64,000 nucleotides of DNA from positions 4,501,961 through 4,565,960 of the forward strand of contig NW_004624795.1 of the NCBI RefSeq assembly GCF_000247695.1, written 5' to 3'. The notes under the pieces are model-generated. The model searched no databases, had not been told where the DNA came from, and worked only from the letters and a program-made list of their open reading frames with translations. The stretch is from Heterocephalus glaber. Taxonomy: Eukaryota > Chordata > Mammalia > Rodentia > Bathyergidae. The position numbers and the translations under genes are program-made. Position 1 is the stretch's first letter. Each line of letters opens with the position of its first letter. Below are positions 1 through 10,790 of the stretch, in pieces.

Positions 1-320
1 CACGATTCGTAATGGTGCGACATGTCCGGCTGCAGGAGCTTGGAAAAGGGTCCTGGGGTTAGGGGACTGTCGCTTTCCAGGTCCTCGCAGGTCACCCGCG
101 AGGAGGCCCCCGGCAGTTCATAGCCCTGGGAGAAGTCCACCTCCGGGCCCAGCGGGAGGCTCTGCAGCTCGGCAGGCTGCAGCGGGGAGGGGTAGTCCCC
201 GGCCTCCGGGCTCGTGTGGCCTTGGTATGTCTGGAGCGGCTGCAGGTCGAGGCGCGGCGGGGAGGCGTGAGGCGCGTCCGGGTGCTGGCTGCCCAGAGAG
301 CCGCAGACAGCGGTTAGCAT
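1..320 (-). CDS. SP6: SP6 transcription factor, N-terminal part of the coding exon (partial)
   Basis: SP6 (KLF14/epiprofin) is a nuclear GC-box-binding zinc-finger factor needed for tooth, hair and limb ectoderm development. The reverse strand opens with ATG at 318-320 and reads MLTAVCGSLGSQ, followed by a Pro/Leu-rich region with LQPLQTYQGHTSPEAGDYPS and ends near QPDMSHHYES. This is the characteristic SP6 N-terminus. About 106 codons are present. The Buttonhead box and three C-terminal zinc fingers would lie to the left of the window and are not seen. The family places the whole SP6 coding region in one exon, which fits the uninterrupted frame. It faces away from SP2, as in other mammals. 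Identification is from recalled family sequence and I consider it firm. No break is visible. Confidence 0.95.
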   Translation of the reverse strand, partial: MLTAVCGSLGSQHPDAPHASPPRLDLQPLQTYQGHTSPEAGDYPSPLQPAELQSLPLGPEVDFSQGYELPGASSRVTCEDLESDSPLTPGPFSKLLQPDMSHHYES

Positions 321-375
321 TGCCGGGATCCGGGGTGGGGTGGGCAGGGATGGTCAGGGGCACCTCAGGAGGGAC
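321..375 (-). other. SP6: SP6 5' UTR part of the coding exon, with splice acceptor
   Basis: Upstream of the SP6 start codon the reverse strand carries a pyrimidine-rich tract ending in TTCAG at about 376-380, a good splice acceptor. The exon would therefore start at 375 and hold 55 bases of 5' UTR before the ATG. The exact acceptor is inferred from consensus, not from transcript data. Confidence 0.65.
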
Positions 376-1749
376 CTGAAGGAGGCAAAGAGGAGGCGAC
401 GTGAGGAGAGAAACTGACGCGCTTCAGTCCTAGCTCGGATCCTCCCGCTCGCAAAGGCTCCCCTCTGGCCCCCAGGTGCTAAAAGTGGGTTGGGCTCTGG
501 GCGGGGACCAGAGGGGGGGTGTTGCTAGGAAGGGTGCCAAGCTGAGCTTCCACCGGGCATAGGATGGCGGCCCGTCCTCCCGGCGATCCGGCCCATCAGA
601 CCCAGCTAACCCCAGGGTCGTGGGTCACAGTGCTAGAAACACCCCCACCCTAGCTACCAGGCCGTTTCCCCTGCGAGACCCGCTTGCCCGTTCCAGGGAA
701 GGTTCCAGACCCCTTGAGCATGCCCAGCTCACCTGGGGACACAACTGGATAGAGGGCACGAACGAACGAACGAAAAGGGGCCGTCTGCTCTCAAACCCGA
801 AGCTGAAGGTGACTTGCCCTTCAGAGAGCCCAAAGCAGAGCGAGTGTGGGGAGAGGGCCCTCACTCAGCACGGCGGGCAGGTGGGGGAGGAAGAGCGTTT
901 CATCTCTCACACGCTCCCCCACCCCACTCCCACGCCTGACCCCCGCTCCTTTCCCTTGGGCAGGGACTTCACCTCCCTGGGGTGCAGTTGCAGTGCTGCT
1001 TTCTGGGGAAGTAGCCTCCAACCCCGGGCTGGAGAAAACCAATTTCCCCTTCCCTGTCCGGATCCACACCATGCCAGGCACTCTCTGGCCGCTGCTACCC
1101 GCGCCCTTCTCCAAGGTAGGGGAGACTCGGAGAAACACTTTCTGCTTGCCGGTGAACTCAGAACGAAACAACTGCCCTGCCAGCCCCTGGAGGGATGCAG
1201 GGTCCAGGGTCGCAGCTGGGGAAGAGAAAGGCAGCAAGAGAAGCCACAGTTTCAGAACTTCACCGCAGGAATTGCCCAGAGAGATTACATGGGGGCGCAC
1301 CCCAGTCCTGGATGGATATCTTTTAGGAGCTCCCAGAGGATTCTAACACGCAGTCAAGCGTGGAGAACCATTGCTCCGGGCCAACCCCCTTTTATTTTTT
1401 CCAACCCACCGATTTCCAAGAGAACGAAACAGGTGGAATTTGGAGCCGTAACTGGAACAGCGAACGCTGTCCATTTATTGTTCAGTCAGCGGCGAGGTAC
1501 TGCGAGGTGCCTGAGAGAGCCAGGCCTTCTGACTCCTGCTTCTTCTCCTCGCCTACACTGTCAGGGTCCCAAAGACCCCTGCCCCTTCCTCAACCACAGA
1601 CCTGTGACTTAGGACCCCTTTTCTCATCATCTCTCCCCAGCCCCTGGAAGCCCTTTCCCCGGTCTGCGGGTTTTCTCTGAGGTTGGGGGGAGGAGAGAGT
1701 GATTTAGGGCACCGTTCCGCCCTGCCCACAGCAGGGCTCTGCTAATCCA
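376..1749. other. SP6 intronic/upstream DNA, no gene seen
   Basis: Unique sequence between the SP6 coding exon and the proximal CpG-rich island. Long open frames here lack family similarity, overlap each other on both strands, and reflect GC-rich composition. I see no SINE or RNA gene. Confidence 0.5.
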
Positions 1750-2900
1750 ACCACCTTGTGCGCCGGGACCGGGAGGCGGCGGATCGTCTGGGAGAGGCCG
1801 GGAGAGGAGGGCTGGGGCGCCTACTCAGGCTCTGGCGGCCTCGCCACAAGAAAGGAACAGGGAGAAGCAGCGGGAGCGGAGCCTTAGGCCCGGGCGGGGC
1901 GGGAGCGGAGAGGAGAGGCCTGGGACCCTAATAGGTTTTGGCGCCTGGGAACTGCCCCGGGGGCTGGGGGATGGGGAAGCCGGGACGACCCAGGCTCCAG
2001 AGGGGCCTCTTCCGACAGGGAGCCCGGTGGCCCAGGTCTAGGGTGCAATGGCTGCTCCCCAGTTTCAGGACGGGGGAGAGCAGGGCGCGCCTCGCGCTCT
2101 GCGCTCCCCGATCCAGGAAGGCGGACAGACACCCGTGCCACTCAGCCGGCTGCCGCCCTCCATGCCCGAGGCCCGGGCGGTCGGGACCTCCCTGCTCTTG
2201 GTTCCCGATGTTCCAATTCTCCGGTCGTCCCAGTCGCTCCAGTTTCCCCAGTTTTAGCCTCTTCGACCCCTCCAGTCTCTCCCGTCCGCCCGGTTTTCCC
2301 TGGGTCGCGGCTCTGTGTGCCCCGATCTTTTGGGGCCACCCCCTCCCGCGTTCGCAGGAGTCCGCGGCGCGCGCCCCCGACCACCCCGACCCGGCTCCTA
2401 CCTGGGGGCTGCGCTCGGGCTCCGCGGGCGCGCGCGCTACAGACCCGCGCTCATCGGCCCCGCGCGCCGGGCGGCGCTGAACGGCGAGGGCCAGAGCCGA
2501 GGGCGAGGGCCCGGCGAGCAGACCCGGGGGCCGCGGGGAGCCAGCAGCAGGCGAGAGCGGGCGGGAGCTGGCGATCAGGCGAGCGAGCGAGCGAGAGCAG
2601 CTCCCCGTGACTCACCGCGCGCTCTGCCGCCTCCTCTCCCGGCACTCCTTTTTCCCCCCGGCCCGCGGCCCCGCCCACCTCACCTGCAGTCTCCCTTAAC
2701 CCTTGCAGGCTCGGCGGGACGGGGCCCAGCCCGGCCGGCCAGGGGGGAGGGCGGGCGATCGGGCTCCTCCCAGCCCCTGACCCCCCCACTCCCTGGGCGA
2801 GGGCCCCGATCCGCTGGGAAACTGCCGTCCTGCGAGCTCGCTCTGCTCGGGGACGCGGCGCACACCTTGGGGGGACGGGGGAGGGGGCCAGGGGGTGCTA
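1750..2900 (-). promoter_or_regulatory. SP6: CpG-rich island, candidate proximal SP6 promoter and first exon
   Basis: This stretch is GC-rich with frequent CpG, unlike its flanks. On the reverse strand two good splice donors lie inside it: CAG/GTAGGA with the exon ending at 2402, and CG/GTGAGT with the exon ending at 2616. Either could join a non-coding first exon to the SP6 coding exon at 375. No TATA box is evident. Alternative SP6 first exons are known in mammals, but which donor is used here cannot be told from sequence. Confidence 0.5.
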
Positions 2901-3790
2901 CTGAGCCACCCTTTTTAGGGAGTCGATTGCTTCGCCCGACCCGGGGAGTTGAGAGGGAAACAGGATTGAGCATCGAGAATATATATGTCCGGTCCACTCG
3001 CAGCCGAGGCCGTGGGGAATTGGGGCTGCTCCCCCTTATGCTTCCGCCCCCTTCCTCTTCGGGCTTTCCAGGGTTCCCTCTCTGTCCCCTCACCTTTCTC
3101 TGGTCTCCGCCGGCCCCCACTGCGGTCTCCCAGACCCCTCGGGCCTCGCCCTCCACCTCCCCTTAGGGCGGAACCCCAGCGTCCCCAAGGCCACCCCGCC
3201 AAAGTGCCTCCCCCTCCTCTCGGTCCCCGAGGCGCTTGTCCTCGCCGGACGTCCGGCTCTGCGGGCTGACCAGGGGTCTAGGCGGCCCTAGGCAGGGACA
3301 TTTCTGGAAAGAGTTGGGCGAGCCCTTGCGGCCAGTTCTTCCCGGTCCTGTGCGAATGTCTCAGTTTGGGGAGGGGTCTTGGATTCCTTCGGGAGAAACA
3401 AAGGCACGGGCCCAGCGCAACGTTCAGGTGAAATTTCAACGCGTTCCTGGCGCTCGCCTAAAAACTCCTGTAAAGATCCCCAGCAGCTGAGGTCCCCCAC
3501 CCCCAAACGCTGGTGTAGGGGAGACCCCCCACTCCCTGCCTGTTAGCCTGTTAGTGCCTGGAGGTGGCCTGGGGGTGGCCTTTCCTGGATCTTGTCACTC
3601 AAACCCGAGGCATTGGCCTCCGGAGGTGACCCCTCTGATCAGTTTCTGTATTTGTTTCCTTGCTGGAGTTAGTTTCCACTATGCCCTTGACCACTGGTTT
3701 TTTATATTTTCAGTGGGTTTTTTTTTTTCTTTTTACTTTACAGTTAATTTCCTAGAATCGTGCTGAAATTTAGGCTGATTTAATCTCGCC
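2901..3790. other. Unique DNA, no gene seen
   Basis: Moderately GC-rich upstream flank of the proximal island, changing to AT-rich sequence after about 3630. No coding, RNA or repeat feature is supported. Confidence 0.4.
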
Positions 3791-3791
3791 C

Positions 3792-3923
3792 CTAGCCAGG
3801 TGGGGTGCCACGTGGCTGTAATCCCAGCACTCAGGAGGCTGAGGCAGGAGGATCGCTGCAAGTTCGAGGCCAGCCTGAACTACGTAGTGAAATCCTGTCT
3901 CGAAAAATAAAAAATAATAATAA
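3792..3923 (+). repeat. B1 SINE
   Basis: 7SL-derived SINE: TAATCCCAGCACTCAGGAGG, GAGGCAGGAGGATCGCT and GTTCGAGGCCAGCCTG in order, ending in an A-rich (AAT)n tail. Confidence 0.9.
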
Positions 3924-5320
3924 TCTCGCTCCTGCGGCCCCCTTTCACCCACACTGCTTTACCTGTCCTGGATTCCTGTTTCGGACACACTAAAGAGTCA
4001 AAAATAGTTTCATTTAACTTAAAATCCACAACCCATTTGAAAGCCAATCTCTGCGTGTGTGGTCAGTGTCTGATCAATTTCTGCATCTTCCCTCTTTTCG
4101 AAAGCTCGATTGCTTCATCTTGACAACCAGGGTACAAGTTGGGAGGGTTTCCTGGGGCTTACAGGGGTTATAAGCCCCGGGGGTCCTGGTTAATTAACCC
4201 AGGGCGTTAGAGACAGACATCCTTGCTGTGATTATTAAATGCATCAGTTCCCAGGGTTGTTTGGTGTTCACAGAGGTCTTGGGATTAGAATCCACAGACC
4301 TAAGTTCTACCCCTGTCCTACACATTTCCCACTGCCCCTGGCAGACCAGGGTGCTCTGAAGCCCCCCTTTCCTCAGCCATCCTGTGGGCTGAAGGGTGGG
4401 CATTGGGGATCCCCAACACCGGGTTTCTTTCTTCCCCGAACTTGGGGTGCCGCCGAGGTGGAGTCACAAGGACTGCTCTGGATCTTTGTACCTTGGCTAG
4501 GTGAACCTCCCTCAGCTGTATTTCCCTCCTCTCTGCTTGCAAACCCTCTCCTCCCAGTTCCCAGCCACCTCCGGGACAAGGTTGGGTGCTCACCGGGTCT
4601 AGAGCGGAGCCCCCCAACCTAACTGGGAGACTCTGGGTCTTGGGTTAAGACTGAGCAGACTTCCACTCTCCTGTCTCCCCTTGCCCACTGCATGCTGCTG
4701 TAGCATCTGCATCTGCGACTCTTGGAAGCTAAAGTGGGCGCTGGGGGTCTGATTCCCAAGTGGGGGCCTGAGTTCCATCTCCCATAAATAGGCACCAGGT
4801 TGCCTTCATCTGCCAGTGCTGTCCCTCTTTTCCTGGAAAGCAACAGGGAAGATGAGGGGAGACACCCCACCCCACTTTTACCCTAGCGCCCCTGGGACTC
4901 ACTCCGCTCTGACCCACCGTGACCAGGAAGTTGCCCCTGAGCCATTCGAAGTCCTGCCCCGCCTATCCCTGCCTCTCTCCCACTCTCTCCTCAGCTTCAG
5001 CTCTCTGCTTCCAGCCCCTTTCTGTTCCCCACTTGCTAGACGTTTCCCTACAAAGTGATGGCTGTGGTCTGATTCGGACAAGGATGAGACTGCTAAAGTC
5101 ACCACAGCCCGGATTCTTGCTGTGACTCAAAATGGAACAATGCTGTTCGTCACACAAACTGAGCCCTGCCCAAGACTTGGGCCATTTCTGCCCCTCTCCC
5201 TCTTCCTGCAAAGACATAGATTCCCCGGCCAGTGCCCACCTCCCAGCCCTGCCAGCCCTCCTCTCCTCAAGCCTCACTGATCCAGTTCATGCCAGGGGCA
5301 GCCTCTTTCTCTGCTTGTTT
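3924..5320. other. Intergenic/intronic unique DNA, no gene seen
   Basis: Mixed-composition unique sequence in the region spanned by the long SP6 isoform. No family-level coding match is recognised. Confidence 0.4.
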
Positions 5321-5324
5321 ATCA

Positions 5325-5570
5325 TAGGCAGCATTTATTTATTGAGCACCTACTATGTGCACTCCAGGCACTTTCCATAAACCTTTCCTGTTCTCAGGAG
5401 CATGCAACAAGGTAATTATTATTATTCTTCCCATTGTACAGATGAGGAAGCCAGGGATCAAAGGAACTAAATGACTGCTCGAGATTACAAAGCTGTTAAG
5501 AGACAGAGGAGGAAACTGAGTCCAGATCTCAGACTCCAGAGCCCACATTCTTCCTGCTGTCCCACGTGGT
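5325..5570 (+). repeat. MIR SINE (ancient, mammal-wide)
   Basis: Nearly full MIR: ATTTATTGAGCACCTACTATGTGC, the TATTATTATT tract, CCCATTGTACAGATGAGGAA, then the GAGGAAACTGAG-like region and CAGACTCCAGAGCCCA near the end. Old and diverged, as expected. Confidence 0.85.
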
Positions 5571-6506
5571 AGAAGTCATGGCCCAGGGGGCCTGGCTCCA
5601 GAGGACAGGATCCTTAAACTGAGGCCCAGATCCAAACCACCCACCACGGGGTCTAACAGGACAGATACACCCAGTGCACTGTCCTGTGGAAATGGCGCTG
5701 CTACAAGTGTTGTGGCCGCTCTGTCCAAGCCCTCACTCAGTGGGGAAACTGAACCCCAGAACGGGGCAGCTCAGAGTCAGCAGCAGGGGCCAGACCCCAG
5801 CCTCTGACTCTCTGACTCGAGGCTCCCTCAGGTGTCTCTTCTCCACCCACCCACCCACCCCAGGCCACCTCCTGACTCCACTTCGGAGACTGCGAGATGG
5901 TGACCCTGGACATCCACAGGGCCCTCTGTGGGCCTCTCTTCCCCCCGGGAACCCTCCCAGGTTCCTGGAAAACTTGGTGTGGTACCCAGAACTGGGGTCT
6001 AATCGTTTTCTGTTATTTATCCTTTATTCATTCAACGAACACTTCTTGAGGTTTTACCTGGGGCCAAGCACTTTGGTGGACACTCATTGTTTTATCAATG
6101 CAAGGGTCACTAGCGTGCGCCATCCCTCTTCGGCGTAGGCTGAGGATAGCGCTTGCGTGCGAGCGCGTGTGTGCTGGTGTGAGTGTGCGCATCGACAGGC
6201 GAGTGCACCTCGTGCCTGTGTGCGCGGCGCCCTCTCCTGTGGTTTGCACACTGTCCTGCGTCTCGGAATGAGGCCCGCGGCCCGTCCCTCTCCCCCAGGC
6301 CTCGTCCAGCCCGGTCCAGAGATCCCACTCCGTTCCCTCTGTCCCCTCTGCTTCTCCCCGAAGACCCCGACAACCCCTCCGCCCCCATTTAAGGGAAGGG
6401 GCCGGCGCCCCCCCCCCGCCCTTCGCTGCGGCCCCCTGGGAGTGGAGACCTGGGCCCCCGCGCCGGGTGGGGGGACCCTTGCGGGGCAGGGAGCGGCCCC
6501 TCTTAC

Positions 6507-6546
6507 CAGTCCATGGAGCCCGGCGCTGGCCGCGGCGTGAGGGTCG
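6507..6546 (-). other. SP6: Predicted non-coding first exon of SP6
   Basis: It lies between the predicted TATA-directed start and the donor ACTG/GTAAGA (exon last base 6507). The exon contains ATGGACTG. If spliced to the acceptor at 375, this opens a 9-codon upstream ORF ending at TGA 354-356, before the SP6 ATG. The 5' end is an estimate from TATA spacing. Confidence 0.45.
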
Positions 6547-6569
6547 AGTGGGGCGATTAGAGAGCCGGG

Positions 6570-6576
6570 CTTTATA
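6570..6576 (-). promoter_or_regulatory. SP6: TATA box of the distal SP6 promoter
   Basis: The reverse strand reads TATAAAG inside a GC-rich island, so it is unlikely to be chance base composition. A start site about 30 bases downstream (around 6546) would leave a short first exon ending at the splice donor at 6507. Confidence 0.6.
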
Positions 6577-7483
6577 AGGGGGGCAGCCGCAGCCGGGGGG
6601 GGGCGGGTGGGAGGCGCAGGCAGGGGACGTTGCCAAGTCCTCGCGGCCTCGGAAGCTTTTAGGATAATCCAGGAAACAGTGGCCCGGCTCCCCGGGGGAG
6701 TGGCGGGGGCGCCCGGAGCCTCCCGGGCTGCCAGGAGAGGGGGCGCCGGCGGGTGCGGGCGGGGCGGGGTCCCGCGGAGGAGACGGTGGGGCTGGGCTCG
6801 GCGGGGAGGGGGAGCCCCGCCTGAACCCCGAAACCCGCGGCTCGCGGAGCTCCGCGCGGACCGCGGCTACCCCGGAGACTCGGCGTCCTCCCCGCCCATC
6901 CCCTTCCTGACTCGGCTCCCCCGGGAGACCCACACCGGCCGCTCGGGGTCGGGGTCCCCCCTGGGGCACGGGAGACAGCGGGGCGCCCGGGTGCGCGACA
7001 GGCAGGGCCCGAAGCAGAAGGGCACAAGAGGCTCAGAGAGCGGGGGTGAGCGTGAGTCCCGCCCAGCGGCCTGGGGACTTCACGCGACTCCTCCCTTCCC
7101 TCGCCTCAGGCCTGCTCCGGATCCTTCACCCCAACTCCTGCTCCCCGCCCTCCAGCAAGCCCTACACTGGGGATTCCCGGCCTCTTCATTTGCTTTTCAG
7201 TAATTATCCCCCCCCCCCGCGCGCCCGACAGGCTCGTCTTCCCCCCATTTCAGAGAGCGGACCATCGAGGCCCCAAAGACTACAGCTCAGCGAGCGGGGT
7301 GGCAGGGGGCTCAGGAAACTGCTGTACCCCATCCCTCGGTCCTGGGCCAGATCAGGAGGACAGAGCCAGCCGGCTCTCAGGGAAGCCGGGCGTCAGGACC
7401 CGGGCCGGCTCCAGGGAGGGGCTTCCCGGTCCCGCCCCACCTTCCAGCCCCAAACCCGCAGGGGGGAGCTCCGGAGACCACAC

Positions 7484-7655
7484 AGGTGGAGTAAATAATG
7501 TTAATACGGCAGCATTATCACCAGGGCATTTCCTCATGGATAAATGTCTCAAATACCAAAGGATGCCTCCAAATTACAGTTAATTACAGAGTTGATTTGC
7601 ATAAATTATAAGGTGAGCATACAAATTCTTTCAATCGGTTCCATATGCTTAGGTA
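7484..7655. promoter_or_regulatory. AT-rich candidate conserved element upstream of SP6
   Basis: An abrupt AT-rich island in GC-rich surroundings, not resembling any SINE. It holds AGTTAATTACAG, TGATTTGCATAAATTATA (an octamer-like ATTTGCAT plus homeodomain cores) and GTAAATAATGTTAATA. The composition and motif density are typical of developmental enhancers. Conservation was not tested. Confidence 0.4.
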
Positions 7656-7980
7656 GCAGGTCCAGTGCAGAAGATGGGGGAATCTTGGGCTGGGGGAGTT
7701 GGAGAGAGGAGGAAGACCCAGGCCTGGGCCTGGACCTTCAGCCTCCGGATCAGCAGAGGGGACACTGGTTTCTGGGGAGGAGGGCACTGGGCACAACTAG
7801 GTCCCTGCTTGGTAGGAGACCCCCCTTTCCTCCTCTGTGTGCCTCCACCGCCAAGAGAGCAGCCCAGAGCTGCAGATTGTGGGGTGAACCCCGGATACTG
7901 GCTCTGTCTTTGGAGGAAGAAGCCCCAGGGAAGCCTGAAGACCCAGCAGAGTTGGGGTGGTGCCGACCCCCCTCCCCCGT

Positions 7981-7985
7981 GCGCG

Positions 7986-8040
<55 letters not shown>
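7981..8040. repeat. (GC)7(AC)n microsatellite
   Basis: Seven GC units run directly into about 19 AC units, then GCACACGC. Pure alternating purine-pyrimidine DNA. Confidence 0.97.
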
Positions 8041-8042
<2 letters not shown>

Positions 8043-9080
8043 CCCAGCTCACTCGCAGCGCCAACCCTTGGATCTCAGGTTTGATGTTGCCGCTGCCTGC
8101 ACCCCGGCCCCGTCCAGGTGTCTCCAGGGAGGCTCAGACTCCCGGACTCTGGGCTCCAGCTCGGCCGCTTCCTCGGCCCCTGCCCCTGCCCCAGCGCCTC
8201 CCTCCGCCCCTCGCTGCTAAGACCCTGCTTCCTCCCCCAGCTCTCTAATTTGTCCCCCTTCCCTCTCTCTCTGGCCTCAGCCTCAGACGCAGAGGAGTCT
8301 CCAACTGTCTCCCCCAACTTTCCTCCCGGGCTCCCTACTCTAAGCTGTCAGCTTCCCCCAGCTGCCCCCACGAGGCCCAGGCCACATTTTCCCACCTCCG
8401 GATTCCTAGAGCATCAGCCCCTGAAGCGTGCTCCCCCTTAGGCGGAAGCCACCTGATGAGGTGGGGCAGGGCTGGCCTGGGGTCCCCCAGATGGGCAGTT
8501 AGTGCTGTGCTGCTGTCTAAGTCAGAGCAATGGGGACGAAGACGGAGCTAAAGGGGTGCCCAGTACCCAGCATTTCACCAGTGTTTGTTGAATGACGAAT
8601 GAATGATTGAAAGAATGAATGCAGTGGAAAAGGCACCCGAGTCACCTCTCATCTGGCTCCTCCCATCTGTCCCCACCGCCTAAACTGCCCTGCGTTGCTG
8701 CTGGCCCAGCCGGCCGGACAGACAGACACAATGTTCCCCAGCACATCCAGCCTCTGCTTCTGCCCTGGTGATTTCCGCCCCTCCACCCCATCCGTGCCTC
8801 GGAAAGCGAGCAAGTGAGGGTCTCCACCTGGCAGCTGTGTGTGGGCTCCAAGGCTGCTTCCTCTAGGAACCTAGGAATCTGCTCTTATCGCCGCATCCCT
8901 GGCTCCTGGAATTCCCTTCGCACTTGCTGCTTGGGCCTCTGCACTGGCTCTGCCCTTATCTCCTCTGCTAGTTGAAGTTCCTTGGGGGCAAGGACTATCT
9001 CTCCTTCCATCACACGGTCCTCCCTTATCCCGCACCTCTCCTGTGAAGGGGGTGGGTAAGGCCAGCATTAGAAAAATGAA
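8041..9080. other. Intergenic unique DNA
   Basis: No gene recognised. A short old repeat fragment (TGTTTGTTGAATGACGAATG, about 8582-8625) resembles the tail of a MIR/L2-type element. Confidence 0.4.
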
Positions 9081-9082
9081 CT

Positions 9083-9232
9083 GGACAGCTACTTGGGAGG
9101 CTGAGGCAGGAGGATCCCAGAGTCTGAGTCTAGCCTGGGCAACCTAGGAGCTAGTGCTCAAAATAAAAACTGAGGCAGGGCGGGGATGTAGAGCACTCTT
9201 GGGTTCCATCCCTAGTACTGGGGGGAAAGGGT
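9083..9232 (+). repeat. B1/ID composite SINE, 5' truncated
   Basis: A B1 right portion (CTACTTGGGAGGCTGAGGCA, AGCCTGGGCAACCTAGG) is followed by a diverged ID unit (GGCGGGGATGTAGAGCACTC, GGTTCCATCCCTAGTACTGG). The order matches the B1-dID families of non-murid rodents. Confidence 0.75.
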
Positions 9233-9529
9233 CCCCCTGGAATCCAAGCTTCTAGAAGCTGGGTCAGGTCCGGGGGTGGCACAGCAGGGGCCATGGCACA
9301 TGAAGGGCACTAGGGGAGTGGGCCCAGCCTCCCTAGTCCCTCCCAGCTGCCCACCACTGTGCCCAAAGAGTATGTGGGACCTGCAGGCTTGGTTCAGGCC
9401 GAGGGAGGATGAAGCCTCCCTCCCTCCTGGCCAGGCTGCTTGCTGGTTTGGGACAAAAGGATCAAAGATAGTGAGTGGGAGCTGGGAGAAAGGGCTGGCA
9501 TGGTGGCAGCCATAGTGAGCCACAGCAGA

Positions 9530-9890
9530 AACTTAAGAGTCCTTTTTTCCCTCTGTGGAAAGTTAAAATTCTTCATGCTTCTGCTCAAAACCATTCAGTA
9601 GCTCACCATTGGATACTCTTTGGCCTGGAATTTAAATTCCATTTCCCATCTGCCCTCAGGGCTACCTTTTCAGCCATTTCCCTTTCCACTCCGCAGGGGA
9701 CTTTACTCCACCCTCTCTATTTACAAACTTTCCCACCTCACATTGTTCCCTGTATGAAATCCTCTTTCTCATTTTCCTGCCCTGATGAGCTCTTATTGAT
9801 CCTTCGAAACCCTACTCATTTGTCCCCCTCCTCTGTGAAGTCTTCTCTTGTTCTCCACTTTACACTTTTTGTTTTCCCACAGTCCTGGAA
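9530..9890 (+). repeat. Probable L2 LINE 3' fragment
   Basis: Sequence such as CTCAAAACCATTCAGTAGCT, TTTGGCCTGGAATTTAAATT and CTCCTCTGTGAAGTCTTC follows the recalled order of the L2 3' region (clinical-sounding pyrimidine-rich tract, no intact ORF). Diverged, so the boundary is approximate. Confidence 0.55.
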
Positions 9891-10688
9891 TAAATACAGA
9901 GGGGGTTGATGCTGCTCTATGGGTGATGTGATCCATCGGTTGGGTGTGTGCCAGATCAAGACCCCTTTGAGGGGCTGGAATTTTCTCTCTTCATTTTTAC
10001 ATCCCACAGCACCACTGGAGGCTGATGGGAGCCACCCAGGGTTTACACAATGGGCCTGCACCAGACTGCCCTTCCCTTTCTTCTTTGGCCTGGACGCCAT
10101 GCCCAAGGCTGCCAGGGCTCCAGCATCAGGATGGGGTGCCACAAGGGGCCCAGCATGCTGTGACCTGGCTGATTGGAGCCCACCAGGGGGAGGAGAGAGG
10201 AGGGCCGGGCACCAGGACCTGGGGGCAGCATCGGCTGGTCAGGGGAGGGCCGGCCTCATTGTTGTGGTCTGTCTGGGAGATGCCTCCCCTTTTTAATTTG
10301 CTTCCTGATTGAAGGGTTGGCTCTGCCTGCCTGGCTCCCCCCGTCATTATCTGCTGCCGGTGGCTCAGGTGCTGGGGAGCCTGGCGTGGCCCCTAGGTTA
10401 TTACCTGAGCTCCGGGGGTGGCACAGGCTGCCCCTCTGGCTGGGGTGGGGGCCTGTCTGGAGTCTGCGGGTCCTGCCACCCACGAGTGGTCATGTTGCCG
10501 GTGGACGCTGATGCCATGGAGGGCTGCTTTATGGGGGGCCTGGTCCCGGGGGGCTTCCAAGCCTACAGAAACTTTCACTGTCAGCGCTCCCAGAATGGAT
10601 CCAAGAACCTGGCCCAGGTGGGGCATCCAGTGCCCCCACTGTTCCTCCAAGGTGCTAAAAGACACTCCAGTGAGTCATTAGGAAAAGC
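9891..10688. other. Intergenic unique DNA
   Basis: GC-rich unique sequence with no repeat or gene I can support. Confidence 0.4.
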
Positions 10689-10790
10689 TTCCCAGCACTT
10701 GGGAGGCTGAGGCAGGAGGATCGCCATGAGTTGGAGCCCAGCCTGGACTACATAGTGAGACCCTGCCTCGAAAAACAAAAACCAGAAAGA
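10689..10790 (+). repeat. B1 SINE, 5' truncated
   Basis: CCCAGCACTTGGGAGGCTGA to CATAGTGAGACCCTGCCTCG, followed by an A-rich tail. Confidence 0.9.

Larger units (their letters stand above)
6110..7060 (-). promoter_or_regulatory. SP6: CpG-rich island at the distal SP6 promoter
   Basis: Strongly GC- and CpG-rich block surrounding the TATA box and first-exon donor described separately. It lies about 6 kb upstream of the SP6 start codon, close to the distance I recall for the long human SP6 transcript. Immediately upstream of the TATA box (about 6664-6669) the reverse strand has GGATTATCC, a K50 homeodomain (PITX/OTX) type motif. That could matter for a dental-epithelium gene, but this is inference. 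Confidence 0.6.

Noticed and set aside
620..1612. 330-codon open frame
   Set aside because: No family similarity, overlapped by frames on both strands, and in GC-rich SP6 upstream sequence. Composition artefact.
2315..3166. 283-codon Arg/Pro/Gly-rich open frame
   Set aside because: Product of CpG-island composition. It overlaps the reverse-strand SP6 promoter.
6028..6969. 313-codon reverse-strand open frame
   Set aside because: Runs through the TATA box, first exon and CpG island. Low-complexity Pro/Arg/Gly sequence, not a protein family.
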